From Mactra quadrangularis (taxonomy: Eukaryota; Mollusca; Bivalvia; Venerida; Mactridae), in NCBI GenBank assembly GCA_025267735.1, contig CM046296.1, positions 23,214,464 through 23,278,463 of the forward strand: DNA of 64,000 bases, read 5' to 3'. A program made the position numbers and the translations under genes. Below are positions 29,768-39,957 of the stretch, one piece after another. Each line of letters starts with the position of its first letter. Positions within the stretch are counted from its first letter, which is position 1. The notes beneath the pieces are model-generated. The model worked only from the letters and a program-made list of their open reading frames with translations, did no database searches and was not told where the DNA came from.

Positions 29768-29773
29768 TTTATT
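29768..29773 (-). terminator. Possible poly(A) signal of the His-rich SOD-like gene
   Basis: AATAAA on the minus strand, about 395 nt after the stop codon at 30167. It is the first canonical signal I see downstream. No other evidence. Confidence 0.3.
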
Positions 29774-30166
29774 TTCCAAGGACCAAAATAGAAATAATAG
29801 TTTTCTGTTTTTTGGGTTATCCTTTAAAGCGTTTTGGTGTACACATCATTGGCAAGAATTTATCTTAATGAAACTTTCAATAAATATGTTTTAACTTCCT
29901 GTACCAATAAATGTATGCTATCTCCAAAAATCTATATGATGTCACAAAAATGTTTCTTTTACGCATTTTTGAGCTTTTTATATTTACTACGAGTAATTAA
30001 ATGGAAAAAACGAATTTACATTTAGTTCGTAACATTTTGTTTCCATCTCTCAATATTCACGGTGATTAATATTGGGAAAGTACAGATGTGTGCTGCGTTT
30101 GTCCATAACAGTAGATAAAGAGCCCATTGTAGCCTGGTTAGGTTTTCGTTATGATAAAAACACTGC

Positions 30167-30331
30167 TTAATGGTGATGGTGATCATGATGGGAGTGTGCA
30201 TCAGCTTCACCATGAGAATGATGATCATGTGAATGACCGCGAGCATGAGAGTGGGCGTGGTCATCCGTATAATCGGATTTAGACCAGCCAATCACACAAC
30301 AAGCAACAGCCGTGGAATTAGGAGCATGAAC
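30167..30331 (-). CDS. His-rich SOD-like gene, last exon (His tail)
   Basis: Begins VHAPNSTAVACCVIGWSKSDY, which is SOD strand 8 after a shortened loop, and ends in HAHSHARGHSHDHHSHGEAD then AHSHHDHHHH and TAA at 30167-30169. The acceptor is TATTTTCAG. Confidence 0.9.
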   Translation of the reverse strand, partial: VHAPNSTAVACCVIGWSKSDYTDDHAHSHARGHSHDHHSHGEADAHSHHDHHHH

Positions 30332-33300
30332 CTGAAAATATAAAATCAAAGTTAAACCTAACACTCGTAGCATTTTCAGCATATTGCTATAGATAAATTC
30401 TATTATTATACCTCACTGGAATTTCCCTATGCTAAAGCCCTATACCGGAGCGGGTGATATTTTGTTCGATCACATGGTAATATTACCCGCTATCTAAGGG
30501 AGACCACTTATTAACGATTAGTAGCCTTAAATAGCTGCGACCGTGGCGTAGTGGTTTGCATGTCTGACTTCGAATCCGGAGATCGCGGGATCGAATCCCG
30601 GTCGCGGAAGGTATATTAGTGATATAATTCAGTTTTTTTTATTGTACTGATTGTTTTCTTTACTGTGTTGTTATTTGTTGTTCAATAAATATTTACATGT
30701 TACAGTTTTGTTCGGTATAATAAAACAAATAACACATGGCAGTGAGGGTGACAGTACAGATTATCAACCCTTGAAAAATAATATCAACCTCGGCTAGCGC
30801 CTCGGTTGATATTATTTTCCTCGGGTTGATAATCTGTACTGTCACCCTCACTGCCATGTGTTATTTATATACTATAAAGACCATCTTGGTTGTTTCAAAT
30901 CCTGCAATACTTGACGATTTTATGTCCGAAATGCTAAATTTGAGAAGAAAAGTGTCTCAATATTAGAACCATTCTGCTATTACATGTATCTCCATCAAAT
31001 TTGATGGTTCTAATAGATTCCACTCCGTTTCTGTGATATTTCTTTCCCAATTTTGTGTTAACATAATTTATCATTTGATGCTATTTAGAGTTCTATACTA
31101 GTGTGTTTAAGATCGTATGTATGATTGCGTCATTTAATAATCATGTTAACTCACAATACTTGGATCTTATTCTTTGTTGAATTACTTATTATATGAAACA
31201 CAAACTAACTCACAAATCATGGTTATTGTGATACTTGTTTGATTGCAAGGCATTGTGACATTAAAGCGAAGAGTCAAATAGATTAATGATGCGTTCTGGA
31301 TAAATTTATTAAGATCCAACACTCATTTGCAAGAAATAAATTATTGAAAGCTTTGTCACTAACTATTTTTATGGTCATTTTTCCTTCTAACATTAAATTC
31401 TAAATCATGTTTTCAGGCAGTTGTCAGTCCCTGCCTGAAGTATGCGCCTTGTAACTAGTTAACAGCTAAATCCAAAGAATAAGCCTTTCCAGGAATGGTA
31501 AGTACATTTGTAGGTTGAATGACCGCCGTGATATAACCTTATCAATGCGTTGCTATTAAACACAACATTATAATAAACCCCATATACTACTTACATCGTT
31601 ATTACACGTAAAAATGATTGAGCAATTATGTAAGAACTTACCGCGACAGATCGTCCTATGATGGAATAATGACCATACAAAGTTAGGTATGTAGTTGTTG
31701 GTGCAGTATTTATCTGACCATCAGTAGTACTAATAGATCCCAACACACCCACATCTCTGTAATTATACATCATTTCATCATATATCAAATAAATTAGATG
31801 AATAATTTGAAGTTTGTTTTTATCCATGCTTTTATATATTCTGAATGTTTCAAGCAACGAACGTATATGTCTAAACTGTTACACGAGTCTTCTAGAATGT
31901 GAAAATCACTTTTTACTAATATCCCTTAATATAGAGAACGAAGAAAAAACAATTGATAATACTAAAAAAGGAAGCTGACTAAAACCTAAATGTTCTTGAA
32001 TTTAAGAAATTATTTCACGATTAAGATGAAAAATATTTAAAAATTTAAAAAAACTCACACATTATCATCGTAAGGGTCATAGTGCGGCCCCACACTATAA
32101 CAGCCCTCAGTCATATCACCAAAGACATGTACATGTGCTGAATACTCAACATCACCAGCGTCATCAGGTCCAAATTGTTCGAACTTAAATTCCACATCAG
32201 CATGTTGCGCGACAGACTGAAATACAATGTGAATTTTAAGTTATACTGTAAACCGAGTTTAGTTATTTCAACATCTTATTAGCCGCGGCAGTGGCGTAAT
32301 GGTTGGCATGTCTGACTTCGAATCCGGAGATCGCGCCCGGGTTCGAGCCCTGTCGTGGTAGGTCATATCATACACATAAGTTGTAGGAAGAGCTGGTCGT
32401 CGTATATATGACGTGTAATATGTGTTAAATACGGCGTTAAAAATAAAATAAATAAGTAAATCAACATTTAATTCATTATTTTTACTTTGAGAGTTGTGCA
32501 CAAATGTGTACAAACTCAAAAAAAAATTTGAAACAAAAAATATATGCTGAAACTTTATGTACTAACTTGGGTTAGTAATACTGTTTAAGCATAGTCGGCC
32601 CGTACGGTTACAAGTAAAAACTTAAATTGCTTCATTATATTCTTTGTAATACAAATATTGGAAACATATTATTGTCATATTGGCATAAGGTTTCCGTTCT
32701 CATGTGGTGAAACTGCAAGTCTTTTTGAGAAGAACAGTGTTCTAAGACTGTTCAAACTTAACTTTCATTAATTATGTTAATTAGTTTATGAAAAGGTGGT
32801 GACATTCCCTGGAACAGTTTTATAGACCGAACGTGGCTGTACATGTAAGTTGATGTAACCCCAAATGAGGATTTGTTTAAAGCTATAGATAACAGACACG
32901 TCACTTGTCATCGTTTGGTACACACGTTCGGCAATTCCGATTCATTTTCTGAGCATCAATTTTCCAGCAGATGTTACTTCCCTTTAGTTAAAGTAGAAAA
33001 CGCACGAGATTGTTTAACCAGCTAGAGGAGTTTGTCTGAACTTAATTGATGATATAAATGAATCAGATGTGAACTTGGATAATTGAAGATGAACACAGAT
33101 CAAGTAACTTTAAACATGTTGGAAGGGCCGAAAGCAAAACTCATAGTTTATGGTACGCAATTACAAACGTACCTTATGTACAAGTTATACAACACGGGAC
33201 AAATCACCCATGTACAAATGGTATAATGACAAATGTCTGACTTACCGATTGGGTGAAAAAAACTTGACCATTCAACTTACTGCGATATGGATCATGTATA

Positions 33301-34659
33301 TCACAAATTGCTTTATGGTCATCTGAAATAATATGTTTAATGATAGCTTATCATTTCCAACTGTCATTTATGTATTTAATTCATGTTATACTTTACACAA
33401 CATTTACCTTCATTTATTTAGAATATGTCATGTATTGCTCACATATAGTTGCTTCAAGTTCAATTAAGCTATATTTAATTAAAATCTATGATTTACTGGT
33501 TCATTTGGTACCAATTTTTTACATACATGTCTTTTGAGCGGCAATGACCAACTTTTCGATGCCGTACGCCATTCGCGCTTATTTTAAACAATGCATTATT
33601 AGCTATGTACAATTGGAACATAAGAATACAATCATCAGGTTGATTTCACTTGTATGAGGCTCACAAAAATCAACAATACCTTATATACTTCAATCCTTCC
33701 GGTGAAATAAATATTTTGTTTAATAGCATTTCAACTTATATATTTATTAATTGTGTATGTGACAATTCATACCTTATTTTCACTACAAGATCAGACTCGC
33801 ATAAATCACGTGTCTGTATTCTTAATAAGAAATTATTAAACTCATTAAATTAGCAGAATAAGCCTTACGTGGTTCAGCATCAGAATCATGAGCATGGTGT
33901 CCGTCTGTATGTACATGCACGTGTATGTGATGGTCAGCATCATCATCCTCGTCATGACTATGGTCATCACCGTGGAAATGAAATACGACGTTATTTGCTG
34001 GACACGACGCTTCACTTTCCAAGTCAGTCAGCCTCTTTGCTAACGAGGCAAGGTCGTCGACCGCCACATCTAATTACAATTAGAAATAAAATAAAACAAT
34101 TCATTTGGGACTGCGAATCTTAAAATAAAAGGGTAGAAAATCCTTTTTTTATATCTTACAAATAAAAACCACTAAAACCATCATATCGCTAGTGCATATA
34201 GAGCTTTATTCATGTTATGACGATAAACAGTATTAATGTTTCTAAGACATGTTGCAAAACTTTTAATAAACGCAAAGAACATGTTGCTGATAATTGTGCT
34301 ACTTAATACAGTGGTGAAGTGAATTACAGTAGAAAATATCTTAAGAACTTAATGTATCTATACGAATGAATGTAGGTCTCGTTCGGTACTCCTGGATCGG
34401 TAAACAGCGCTATCGATTTATCTAGCCAGGCTGGTAAGAATAAAATAATATTTATTTTTCATCGTAGTTACGTTTAAGATATTAGACACTAGTTCAATAA
34501 TAATTGTCGATATTGCCAATGAAATAGTTATTATGACAATGGCTTACCTTGATCAAGCTTCTTTTTCTTATTTTTATCTCTGTCATTTCTACCCTTGCAA
34601 TGGGCCAGTGAAAACACTAGAACTGTACACAGAACTGCAATTAATATCCTGTGTGACAT
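30167..34659 (-). CDS. Secreted histidine-rich SOD-fold protein (pernin / extrapallial-protein type), six exons, 275 aa
   Basis: Exons (minus strand) are 34548-34659, 33869-34069, 33246-33322, 32059-32216, 31642-31756 and 30167-30331. All introns are GT-AG and the phases close exactly to 275 codons. Residues 1-21 form a signal peptide (MSHRILIAVLCTVLVFSLAHC), then a Lys-rich stretch. Residues 68-98 are a His/Asp run (FHFHGDDHSHDEDDD, HHIHVHVHTDGHHAH). Residues 120-238 are a Cu/Zn superoxide dismutase fold: GQVFFTQ, AHVHVFGDMTEGCYSVGPHYDP, YGHYSIIGRSVAVH, VACCVIG. The tail is 54% His in the last 24 residues and ends HDHHHH. His158, His160, His175 and His223 line up with the four copper ligands. 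The zinc-loop His/Asp residues and the segment with the active-site Arg are absent, so normal dismutase activity is unlikely. Known relatives (pernin, dominin/cavortin, HIP/EP) are abundant bivalve haemolymph or extrapallial metal-binding proteins. A role in Ca/Zn/Cu binding is inferred. Confidence 0.9.
30537..30606 (+). mobile_element. tRNA(Arg)-like sequence, family 2 SINE head or tRNA pseudogene
   Basis: GCGACCG pairs with CGGTCGC to form an acceptor-like stem. The anticodon loop CTTCGAA would read TCG (Arg), and GGATCGAATCCC forms the T arm. The T and acceptor stems overlap by about two bases compared with a normal tRNA, so it is degenerate. The same head with a SINE tail is at 32282-32455. 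It lies just downstream of the SOD-like gene's ATG-distal end, on the opposite strand. Confidence 0.7.
30727..30866. repeat. 140-bp near-perfect hairpin in the last intron
   Basis: aaataacacatggcagtgag is inverted at the right end. The pairing continues through ggtgacagtacagattatca and aataatatcaacc, with only a few central bases (tcggctagcgcctcgg) unpaired. No terminal duplication obvious. A foldback element within the intron at 30332-31641. Confidence 0.92.
31385..31568 (+). mobile_element. Family 1 SINE, 3' two-thirds
   Basis: ggcagttgtcagtccctg, gttaacagctaaatcca, cctttccaggaatggtaagta, gaccgccgtgatataacc and cgttgctattaaacaca match the 3' half of 17829-18139. The tRNA head is missing (5' truncation). 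Confidence 0.8.
32282..32455 (+). mobile_element. tRNA(Arg)-like SINE, family 2
   Basis: The head CAGTGGCGTAATGGTTGGCA..GTCTGACTTCGAATCCGGAG with B box GGGTTCGAGCCC is followed by tail TCGTCGTATATATGACGTG ... AAATACGGCGTTAAAAATAA and an A/T-rich end. It lies in the intron between exons 3 and 4 of the SOD-like gene. Confidence 0.82.
33869..34069 (-). CDS. His-rich SOD-like gene, exon 2 (first histidine cluster)
   Basis: Joins as D38-VAVDDLASLAKRLTDLESEA, a short amphipathic helix that could oligomerise, followed by Cys60 and the His/Asp cluster. The donor is GTAAGG after ...SDAEP. Confidence 0.88.
34548..34659 (-). CDS. His-rich SOD-like gene, exon 1 (signal peptide)
   Basis: ATG at 34657-34659, preceded on the minus strand by GTTCAAG. 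It encodes a 21-residue hydrophobic signal and the basic stretch KGRNDRDKNKKKKLDQ, ending in phase 1 at GTAAGCC. Confidence 0.88.
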
Positions 34660-35384
34660 CTTGAACTTATATATATCTACAACGATACAATATCATAATT
34701 ATCATAGCAGCGTATAATTGGATATTATTTGCTGGAACACTAAAGTCTAGTTTCAAATGTTCGCATACTTCAAGTTATTAGTTTTGATTTCGTTATTAAG
34801 ATGTAAGACATAGAACATGTGTACAATAATGTCATCTATAAAATATGATAATATCCATGTACAGTGCTCAGATATGCATTTTAGATAGTGATTAATCTAC
34901 GAATTGATCCAATGTGTAGAATAACATATTGTATTGTACATTTGTCAAATTATGTGCAGCATTACGAAATTATAAAAGAAAGAAAAAAAATATGGCCCGA
35001 GTTGGATTTGACACAGACAAAAAAATTAATTTCTTGTTGGTTCTTAGACTCTGTCGACGGAGCTATTTCAGTATTCGTTATTTTGTGTTTGACCAAACGT
35101 CATAAAATATAAACGTGCAAATTGTATGCTCTAATTTGAACATTACCCGATTTCACAATACGTAAGCATTGTCTCAAGTTATCCTAAACGAGCTATAATA
35201 TGTTTTCAATAAATTTATTACGGAACAGAATGATAGACAAACGAATGTACGAACTAATGCTAGCATATCATACATTTATCAAGTTTTAGTTTTGAAAAAT
35301 ACGAAACTAGAAAAAATAGAAAATTAGAAAAAAAAAGAATTGAAAAATATGTTTATAAAAGCAATGGTATAGAAAACTACTCAC

Positions 35385-35412
35385 CGTTCGAGATCACTTG
35401 CTTCACTGCTGC
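35385..35412 (-). other. 28-nt exon-like segment upstream of the SOD-like gene
   Basis: On the minus strand TTTTCCTTCAG precedes and GTGAGTAG follows a 28-base block. Both splice consensus sites are good. It could be a non-coding 5' exon of the SOD-like gene, joining to the acceptor-like TTGTAG near 34684, about 730 bp away. There is no transcript evidence. Confidence 0.25.
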
Positions 35413-35698
35413 CTGAAGGAAAATGTCAATGACCTAGTTATACTTAATTACGAAAATCGGATACACTTATATGAGAGTTTGTGTCATTATATTAAAAAAT
35501 GAAATAATTTTGAAGTGGGTCCTTCAGGACTTGACATCGAAGTTCCTCACGTGATTTAGTTGATTAAAGTATACTCTCAAGGTCTGGAGCCATTCATTAC
35601 TTACATGGTAATTAGATGGTACTTAAACTTTGAAATAATGGTCTGACTTCTAAGTTCTTTGAACTGATATACCTTGGAAGGGTTTCATGATTTTTACA

Positions 35699-35975
35699 TG
35701 GGCGGATCCAGCGGGGGGGGGGGGGGGGTCAGGGGGTCCTGAACCCACCTAGAATTTGAAAAATGTACATGTTCATTAGTGTATTTCTTGCTTGTAAGTC
35801 ATTTTAAGTAGTATGAAGAAATTTTTCTGGGTGCTTAACATAAATTTAATGGTTATGTAGTTTTTATAATCAATACGTTGCCTTTTTTCTGCAAAATGTG
35901 TATACATGTAATGTGGTCGTGGTTCGAGGTTCGGACCCCCCCCCCCCTAGAAAAAAATCCTGGAACCGCCCCTGT
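35699..35975. mobile_element. Short inverted-repeat element with poly(G)/poly(C) ends
   Basis: gggcggatccagcggggg at the left (with a G run at 35712-35728) is roughly inverted as cccccctag ... tcctggaaccgccc at the right. It is a typical dispersed MITE-like sequence. A second copy is split by a nested MITE near 52976-53490. Confidence 0.65.
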
Positions 35976-36354
35976 TTTAGGCATTTAAACCTATAGCATG
36001 TGGATATTGGCCTGAGTATCATCTGCAGTTTTGCATTCAATATTTTAAGTAGTACTATTACGCAGTGTAATTACCAAATCGCGTAATGTATTAATCTGTC
36101 TCAAATCAGTTTGCTCGACCAGTAATATTTGATTGTCATTTTATGATATATTTCAAGTGACCTATCGAGTCACAAATGTGTCTTGCCGGTGCTTATTGTG
36201 TTTAAAGCAATTGACCTTACGCCAGAATACCTATGCTCCGCCCACCGAGTCACGTGATAAATTGTCCGACATTATCGGGGATTTATCTTAGTCTCTGGAC
36301 ATTGTCTATGTTTTGAAAATAACAGGTTTAAATTCATGCTTATTTTTTACTAGC

Positions 36355-36900
36355 CATCTGATTTCAGTCAAATTAATATTTCTGAAAATGGCATTGTCTC
36401 AACTTTCAAATAATACATTATTTGTGAATATCCATTCATAAATATTCAAATTAAAGGTAGGTAATTTGCTCCAACAAAAATATACGCGCAAAGAATGAGC
36501 AAGTTTAAAGAATACACTTAAATTTGAACGCTGATAATAGTTGTTTGGATGTAGGGATTTCGAAAAATAAAACAAAAAAAATACTACATTACCTTAGCTA
36601 TCAAATGATGGAGAGTTGATAAGAATATGTTGAGAAATAAAACAGTAAAGGGTTTTCTTGGGGGCCTATGGTTGTTAGGTCACTTGCATTAGACGGAGTT
36701 GTGTTCAAATGTATGCCCATCACTTACGAGCTATCATATTTCTTTCATATTAACTTGTCTGAAAATCGCATCGCCACAACTTTCAAATGATTTATTGGTT
36801 AATAATATTCATTTATAGATATTGAAAATAAAGGTAGATTCATTCTCTCCAACAAAAAATATATGCGCAAAAATATCAAAGAATGCATCTTAGTTTGTAC
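36355..36900. repeat. Direct repeat pair
   Basis: The segment at about 36355-36510 (tctgaaaatggcattg, caactttcaaat, aaaggtaggtaatttgctcc, aatatacgcgcaaa) recurs at about 36745-36875 with substitutions. No coding content. Confidence 0.6.
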
Positions 36901-37151
36901 GTATGTAGAATTCCTTTAAAAGTCAGAAAAAGGTTGGACATACACGAAAGCTACATTGTATAATCCTAAAAATGGTATATAGGTGATAAAAATATGCTGA
37001 TATATAAAAATATTAAGGGGTGGGTCCATGGATCTTTGTGGTACATTTTTGGGTAAAAATGCATGAAAAAAGTCATTATTAACCGGTCCATGTAAGGTCG
37101 TTTAAATTTACTAAAATCCCTAATCCTTACAGTGTAAAAATCAAGACGTAC

Positions 37152-37342
37152 CCTTGAACAGAGATGTTATTCAAAATCTTTGCCTTGAACAAACGTACAT
37201 GCGTATGGATTTCGAATGATCTGACAAAAATGTCATATTCTATTGTTGGGGGTTCAACATATTTTTTGGTCTTTCCCAAAGCAGTGTCATCTTCAAACTG
37301 CACTTTCGGAAACACTGCACTCGAAACAAATCGAGACATAGC
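37152..37342 (-). CDS. Possible orphan coding exon
   Basis: On the minus strand the acceptor CCTCTCTTCGTAG (strong pyrimidine tract) precedes 191 bases that stay open in one frame from ATG at 37339. The sequence is MSRFVSSAVFPKVQFEDDTA ... FKAKILNNISVQG, ending at donor GG|GTACGTC. Residue composition is protein-like and there is no repeat match. I recognise no domain and find no clear partner exon. The 28-nt block at 35385 would put a stop straight after it. It could be an isolated exon of an unknown minus-strand gene or a chance frame. Confidence 0.25.
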
Positions 37343-39792
37343 CTACGAAGAGAGGATAAACTTGAAATGATTAATATCAAGTTGTTGTCAAACTTAGATT
37401 TTAAGTGTAAAGAAGCGTTTGATATGACCACCGAAATTTGCAAGAAGCTTACAGAAAAACAGAGACCACTAATCGCTACACTGACCTCAGAAATAATAAC
37501 AAAACCACTTTATAGCAATCATTCTGTGTACATGTCATTAAAATATTCTCCAAAAACTTGTTCTACATATATAAGGCATGTTTGTAAAGATACTGTGGCT
37601 TGTTAATGTTAAATTTGGATGTCTTTACAAGTTGTTTGATGGTTTAATAGCACTAAAATTCACTCTGGTACAATGTTTATATCTTGCAGTGGCCTTAACA
37701 AAATAAATAAGTTCATTCATGTTGTGTAAGTTCAATTGAGACACAACATCTCCTGATGTGACTAAGCAATTTTTTCCACTTTGTGTCGACCTGGAAATGG
37801 ATACATGATCTAATGTTATGGTCGTCATTATTTCTATTTCATCACTTGGTCTCAACTTATGGTGTTGTTTAATTTACTATCTTGAACAGCATCACCTGTA
37901 AGTGCACGTAGATATGAAGAAAGTCATTACAAAGACCTCTTATAATGTCAGAATTAAGAATCACATCGTAAAAAGGCTGTTCATGTCTATTTGTCAAATA
38001 TTATGGAAGCTGTGATCGGTTTAAAGGTCCTTGCTAACTTTATACATGCTAACTTTATACATAATTATTACAAATGTATGTAGGTCTTGTATATGGTGTT
38101 GTACATGTGTTGTGGCATAAACTGATTTACACGTTCACCCTCAATCTTGTATTACATGACCATACCTAGTCTTCACTCAAAATGCCAAAATGTTTATTAA
38201 TAAATCTATTCCAAATCAATTATTTTTTTAACGAATTTTACCTTTCTAATTTTTACTTTTTCTTAGATACGTTTTTCTAAGTATAAGCCTTTTTTCAAGA
38301 GGGTCAATTTCGATCTAATGCACTAGATTATTGGAGAATACGGACTTGCAAAGCAAAGCAACAATAAATAGTGTGATATTCTAGGAAACTCAATATTAGT
38401 TTAAGATTAAACATTTGAGTTTTCATTATAAATCATAGTTCTGTTATTTGAAAAACGTTTATAAAGATGCAAACAAGAAACAGAGTAAATGTTATTTTGA
38501 GATTCTTTATACTCAGTATAGTTTTTACATAAAACCATTAAAGTCAATGGTGTTAAACAGGAGTAGTCTTAATGCCAGGTGTTCTTTTACTCTTATATTA
38601 AACATTTAAGACATAAAAATTGTCAAAAATCGCATGCTTGTGCGCTAACTAAGCTATTCTTTACAGCAGCTGTACTATAATATGTTTTGACTGTTAACTA
38701 TTAAAAGGTCCGGGCTAACTCTATGGACATCAACTATCGATGGCTATAATTATTTTTATCATAATACATAATTAATACAAAGGTAAGTAGGTCTTGTATA
38801 TAGTGTTGTATCATGTCGTGATATAAACTGCTGTACACGTTCACCCTCAATCTTGTATTTTATGACAAGTGACTGACAGTTTACATATCATGGTCATGTT
38901 CATTTCTTTCTTATATTCACCGAGTTCATTTACAATGGACATTTCCTTTATACCATAAAGGGAGGTCTGTTAAAATCAACCACTGTTTGTTTCATTTAAA
39001 AAATTTGTTCGTTTGTGGGATTGGGATGCGTTGTATACCTTAGTGTTTAAAAACGTTTTTTTTTTACAAAATGATTAACGCACGCGAACTGTGATATTTA
39101 ACGTAATGTTGAAATTTTAATTTGTAAAAAATGTTGAGGTTGCATGTGTATTTGTCAACGTAATTGGATTTCGAGTTTTAAAGTTCAAATCCGACACTTC
39201 CTAGATGCTACCGATGAAAGCGGGGATTCATAATAATTAGTTTTTGGTTAAAATACTCCTACGATATTTAAACACAATTCACCATTTTTGAAGGATACTT
39301 AATCTTATGGTTTAATAGAGATCACTCAATTGGATAATTTTAAATAATGCAGGAGATACTGAGTAAGAAGGTTTTCGAACAATCCATTCTTTCATTTATC
39401 ATTTGCAACTGACTTTTCATGACAAATTAAAAAATCAACTCAATTTAGCATATATACGAATTTTGAATGACGTTTGAAGTCATAAATGTCGTAGGTAAAA
39501 CCAATCTAATTATGCAATAAACGAGGTTACATGAAATACACAATCATCGCATTGAAGCCTCTACTGACAGCTATTGCACGCAGGCATTGTTTTCTCTGTT
39601 GAGCCGGAGCAAGACGTCCATTTGAATTAAAATACGTCATTCGACCAATACCTTGGACAGTTGTGTGTAAAGTACAGTATTTATACGGAAACGGACTTTT
39701 ATTTCGATCTACTTAATGTTATGTGGAAATATTGGATTATAAATAATAATTATATAAATTAATTGGATACTTGGATCCATCAACGACTAAAT

Positions 39793-39957
39793 ATGTGGCT
39801 TTTTAGTGCTTCATTATTGCTATGTTTGTTCCAAGTTGATAATGTAAACGGACAGGGACGTTTGTTATTACCACCTGGTAGGAGTTCCCTGTGGAGACTT
39901 GGTTTTGACGTACCAACTAACGAAAACGATAATGTCCTTAACTGTGGTGGCAATAAG
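39793..39957 (+). CDS. LPMO-Spaetzle gene exon 1: signal peptide and LPMO N-terminus
   Basis: The ATG at 39793 is chosen because it starts the hydrophobic signal MWLFSASLLLCLFQVDNVNG. The in-frame TTG at 39763 is not needed. Mature sequence QGRLLLPPGRSSLWRLGFDV replaces the usual HGRL start. The exon ends ...NCGGNK at donor GTAAAA, phase 0. A TATA-like tatttatac lies about 117 bp upstream. Confidence 0.9.

Larger units (their letters stand above)
34700..39670. other. Intergenic region between SOD-like and LPMO-Spaetzle genes
   Basis: 5 kb of mostly AT-rich sequence with the listed MITE, direct repeats and two exon-like oddities. A repeat at about 38020-38160 recurs at 38700-38870 (ctgtacacgttcaccctcaa, cttgtattacatgac), and 38530-38690 recurs at 61375-61535. 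Confidence 0.6.

Noticed and set aside
30537..30606. Functional tRNA-Arg gene
   Set aside because: The T arm and acceptor stem overlap by about two bases, and the same head occurs with a SINE tail at 32282, so a SINE or pseudogene is more likely.
37625..37855. Minus-strand open frame of 76 codons
   Set aside because: No recognisable domain and no convincing splice sites or partner exon. Chance cannot be excluded.
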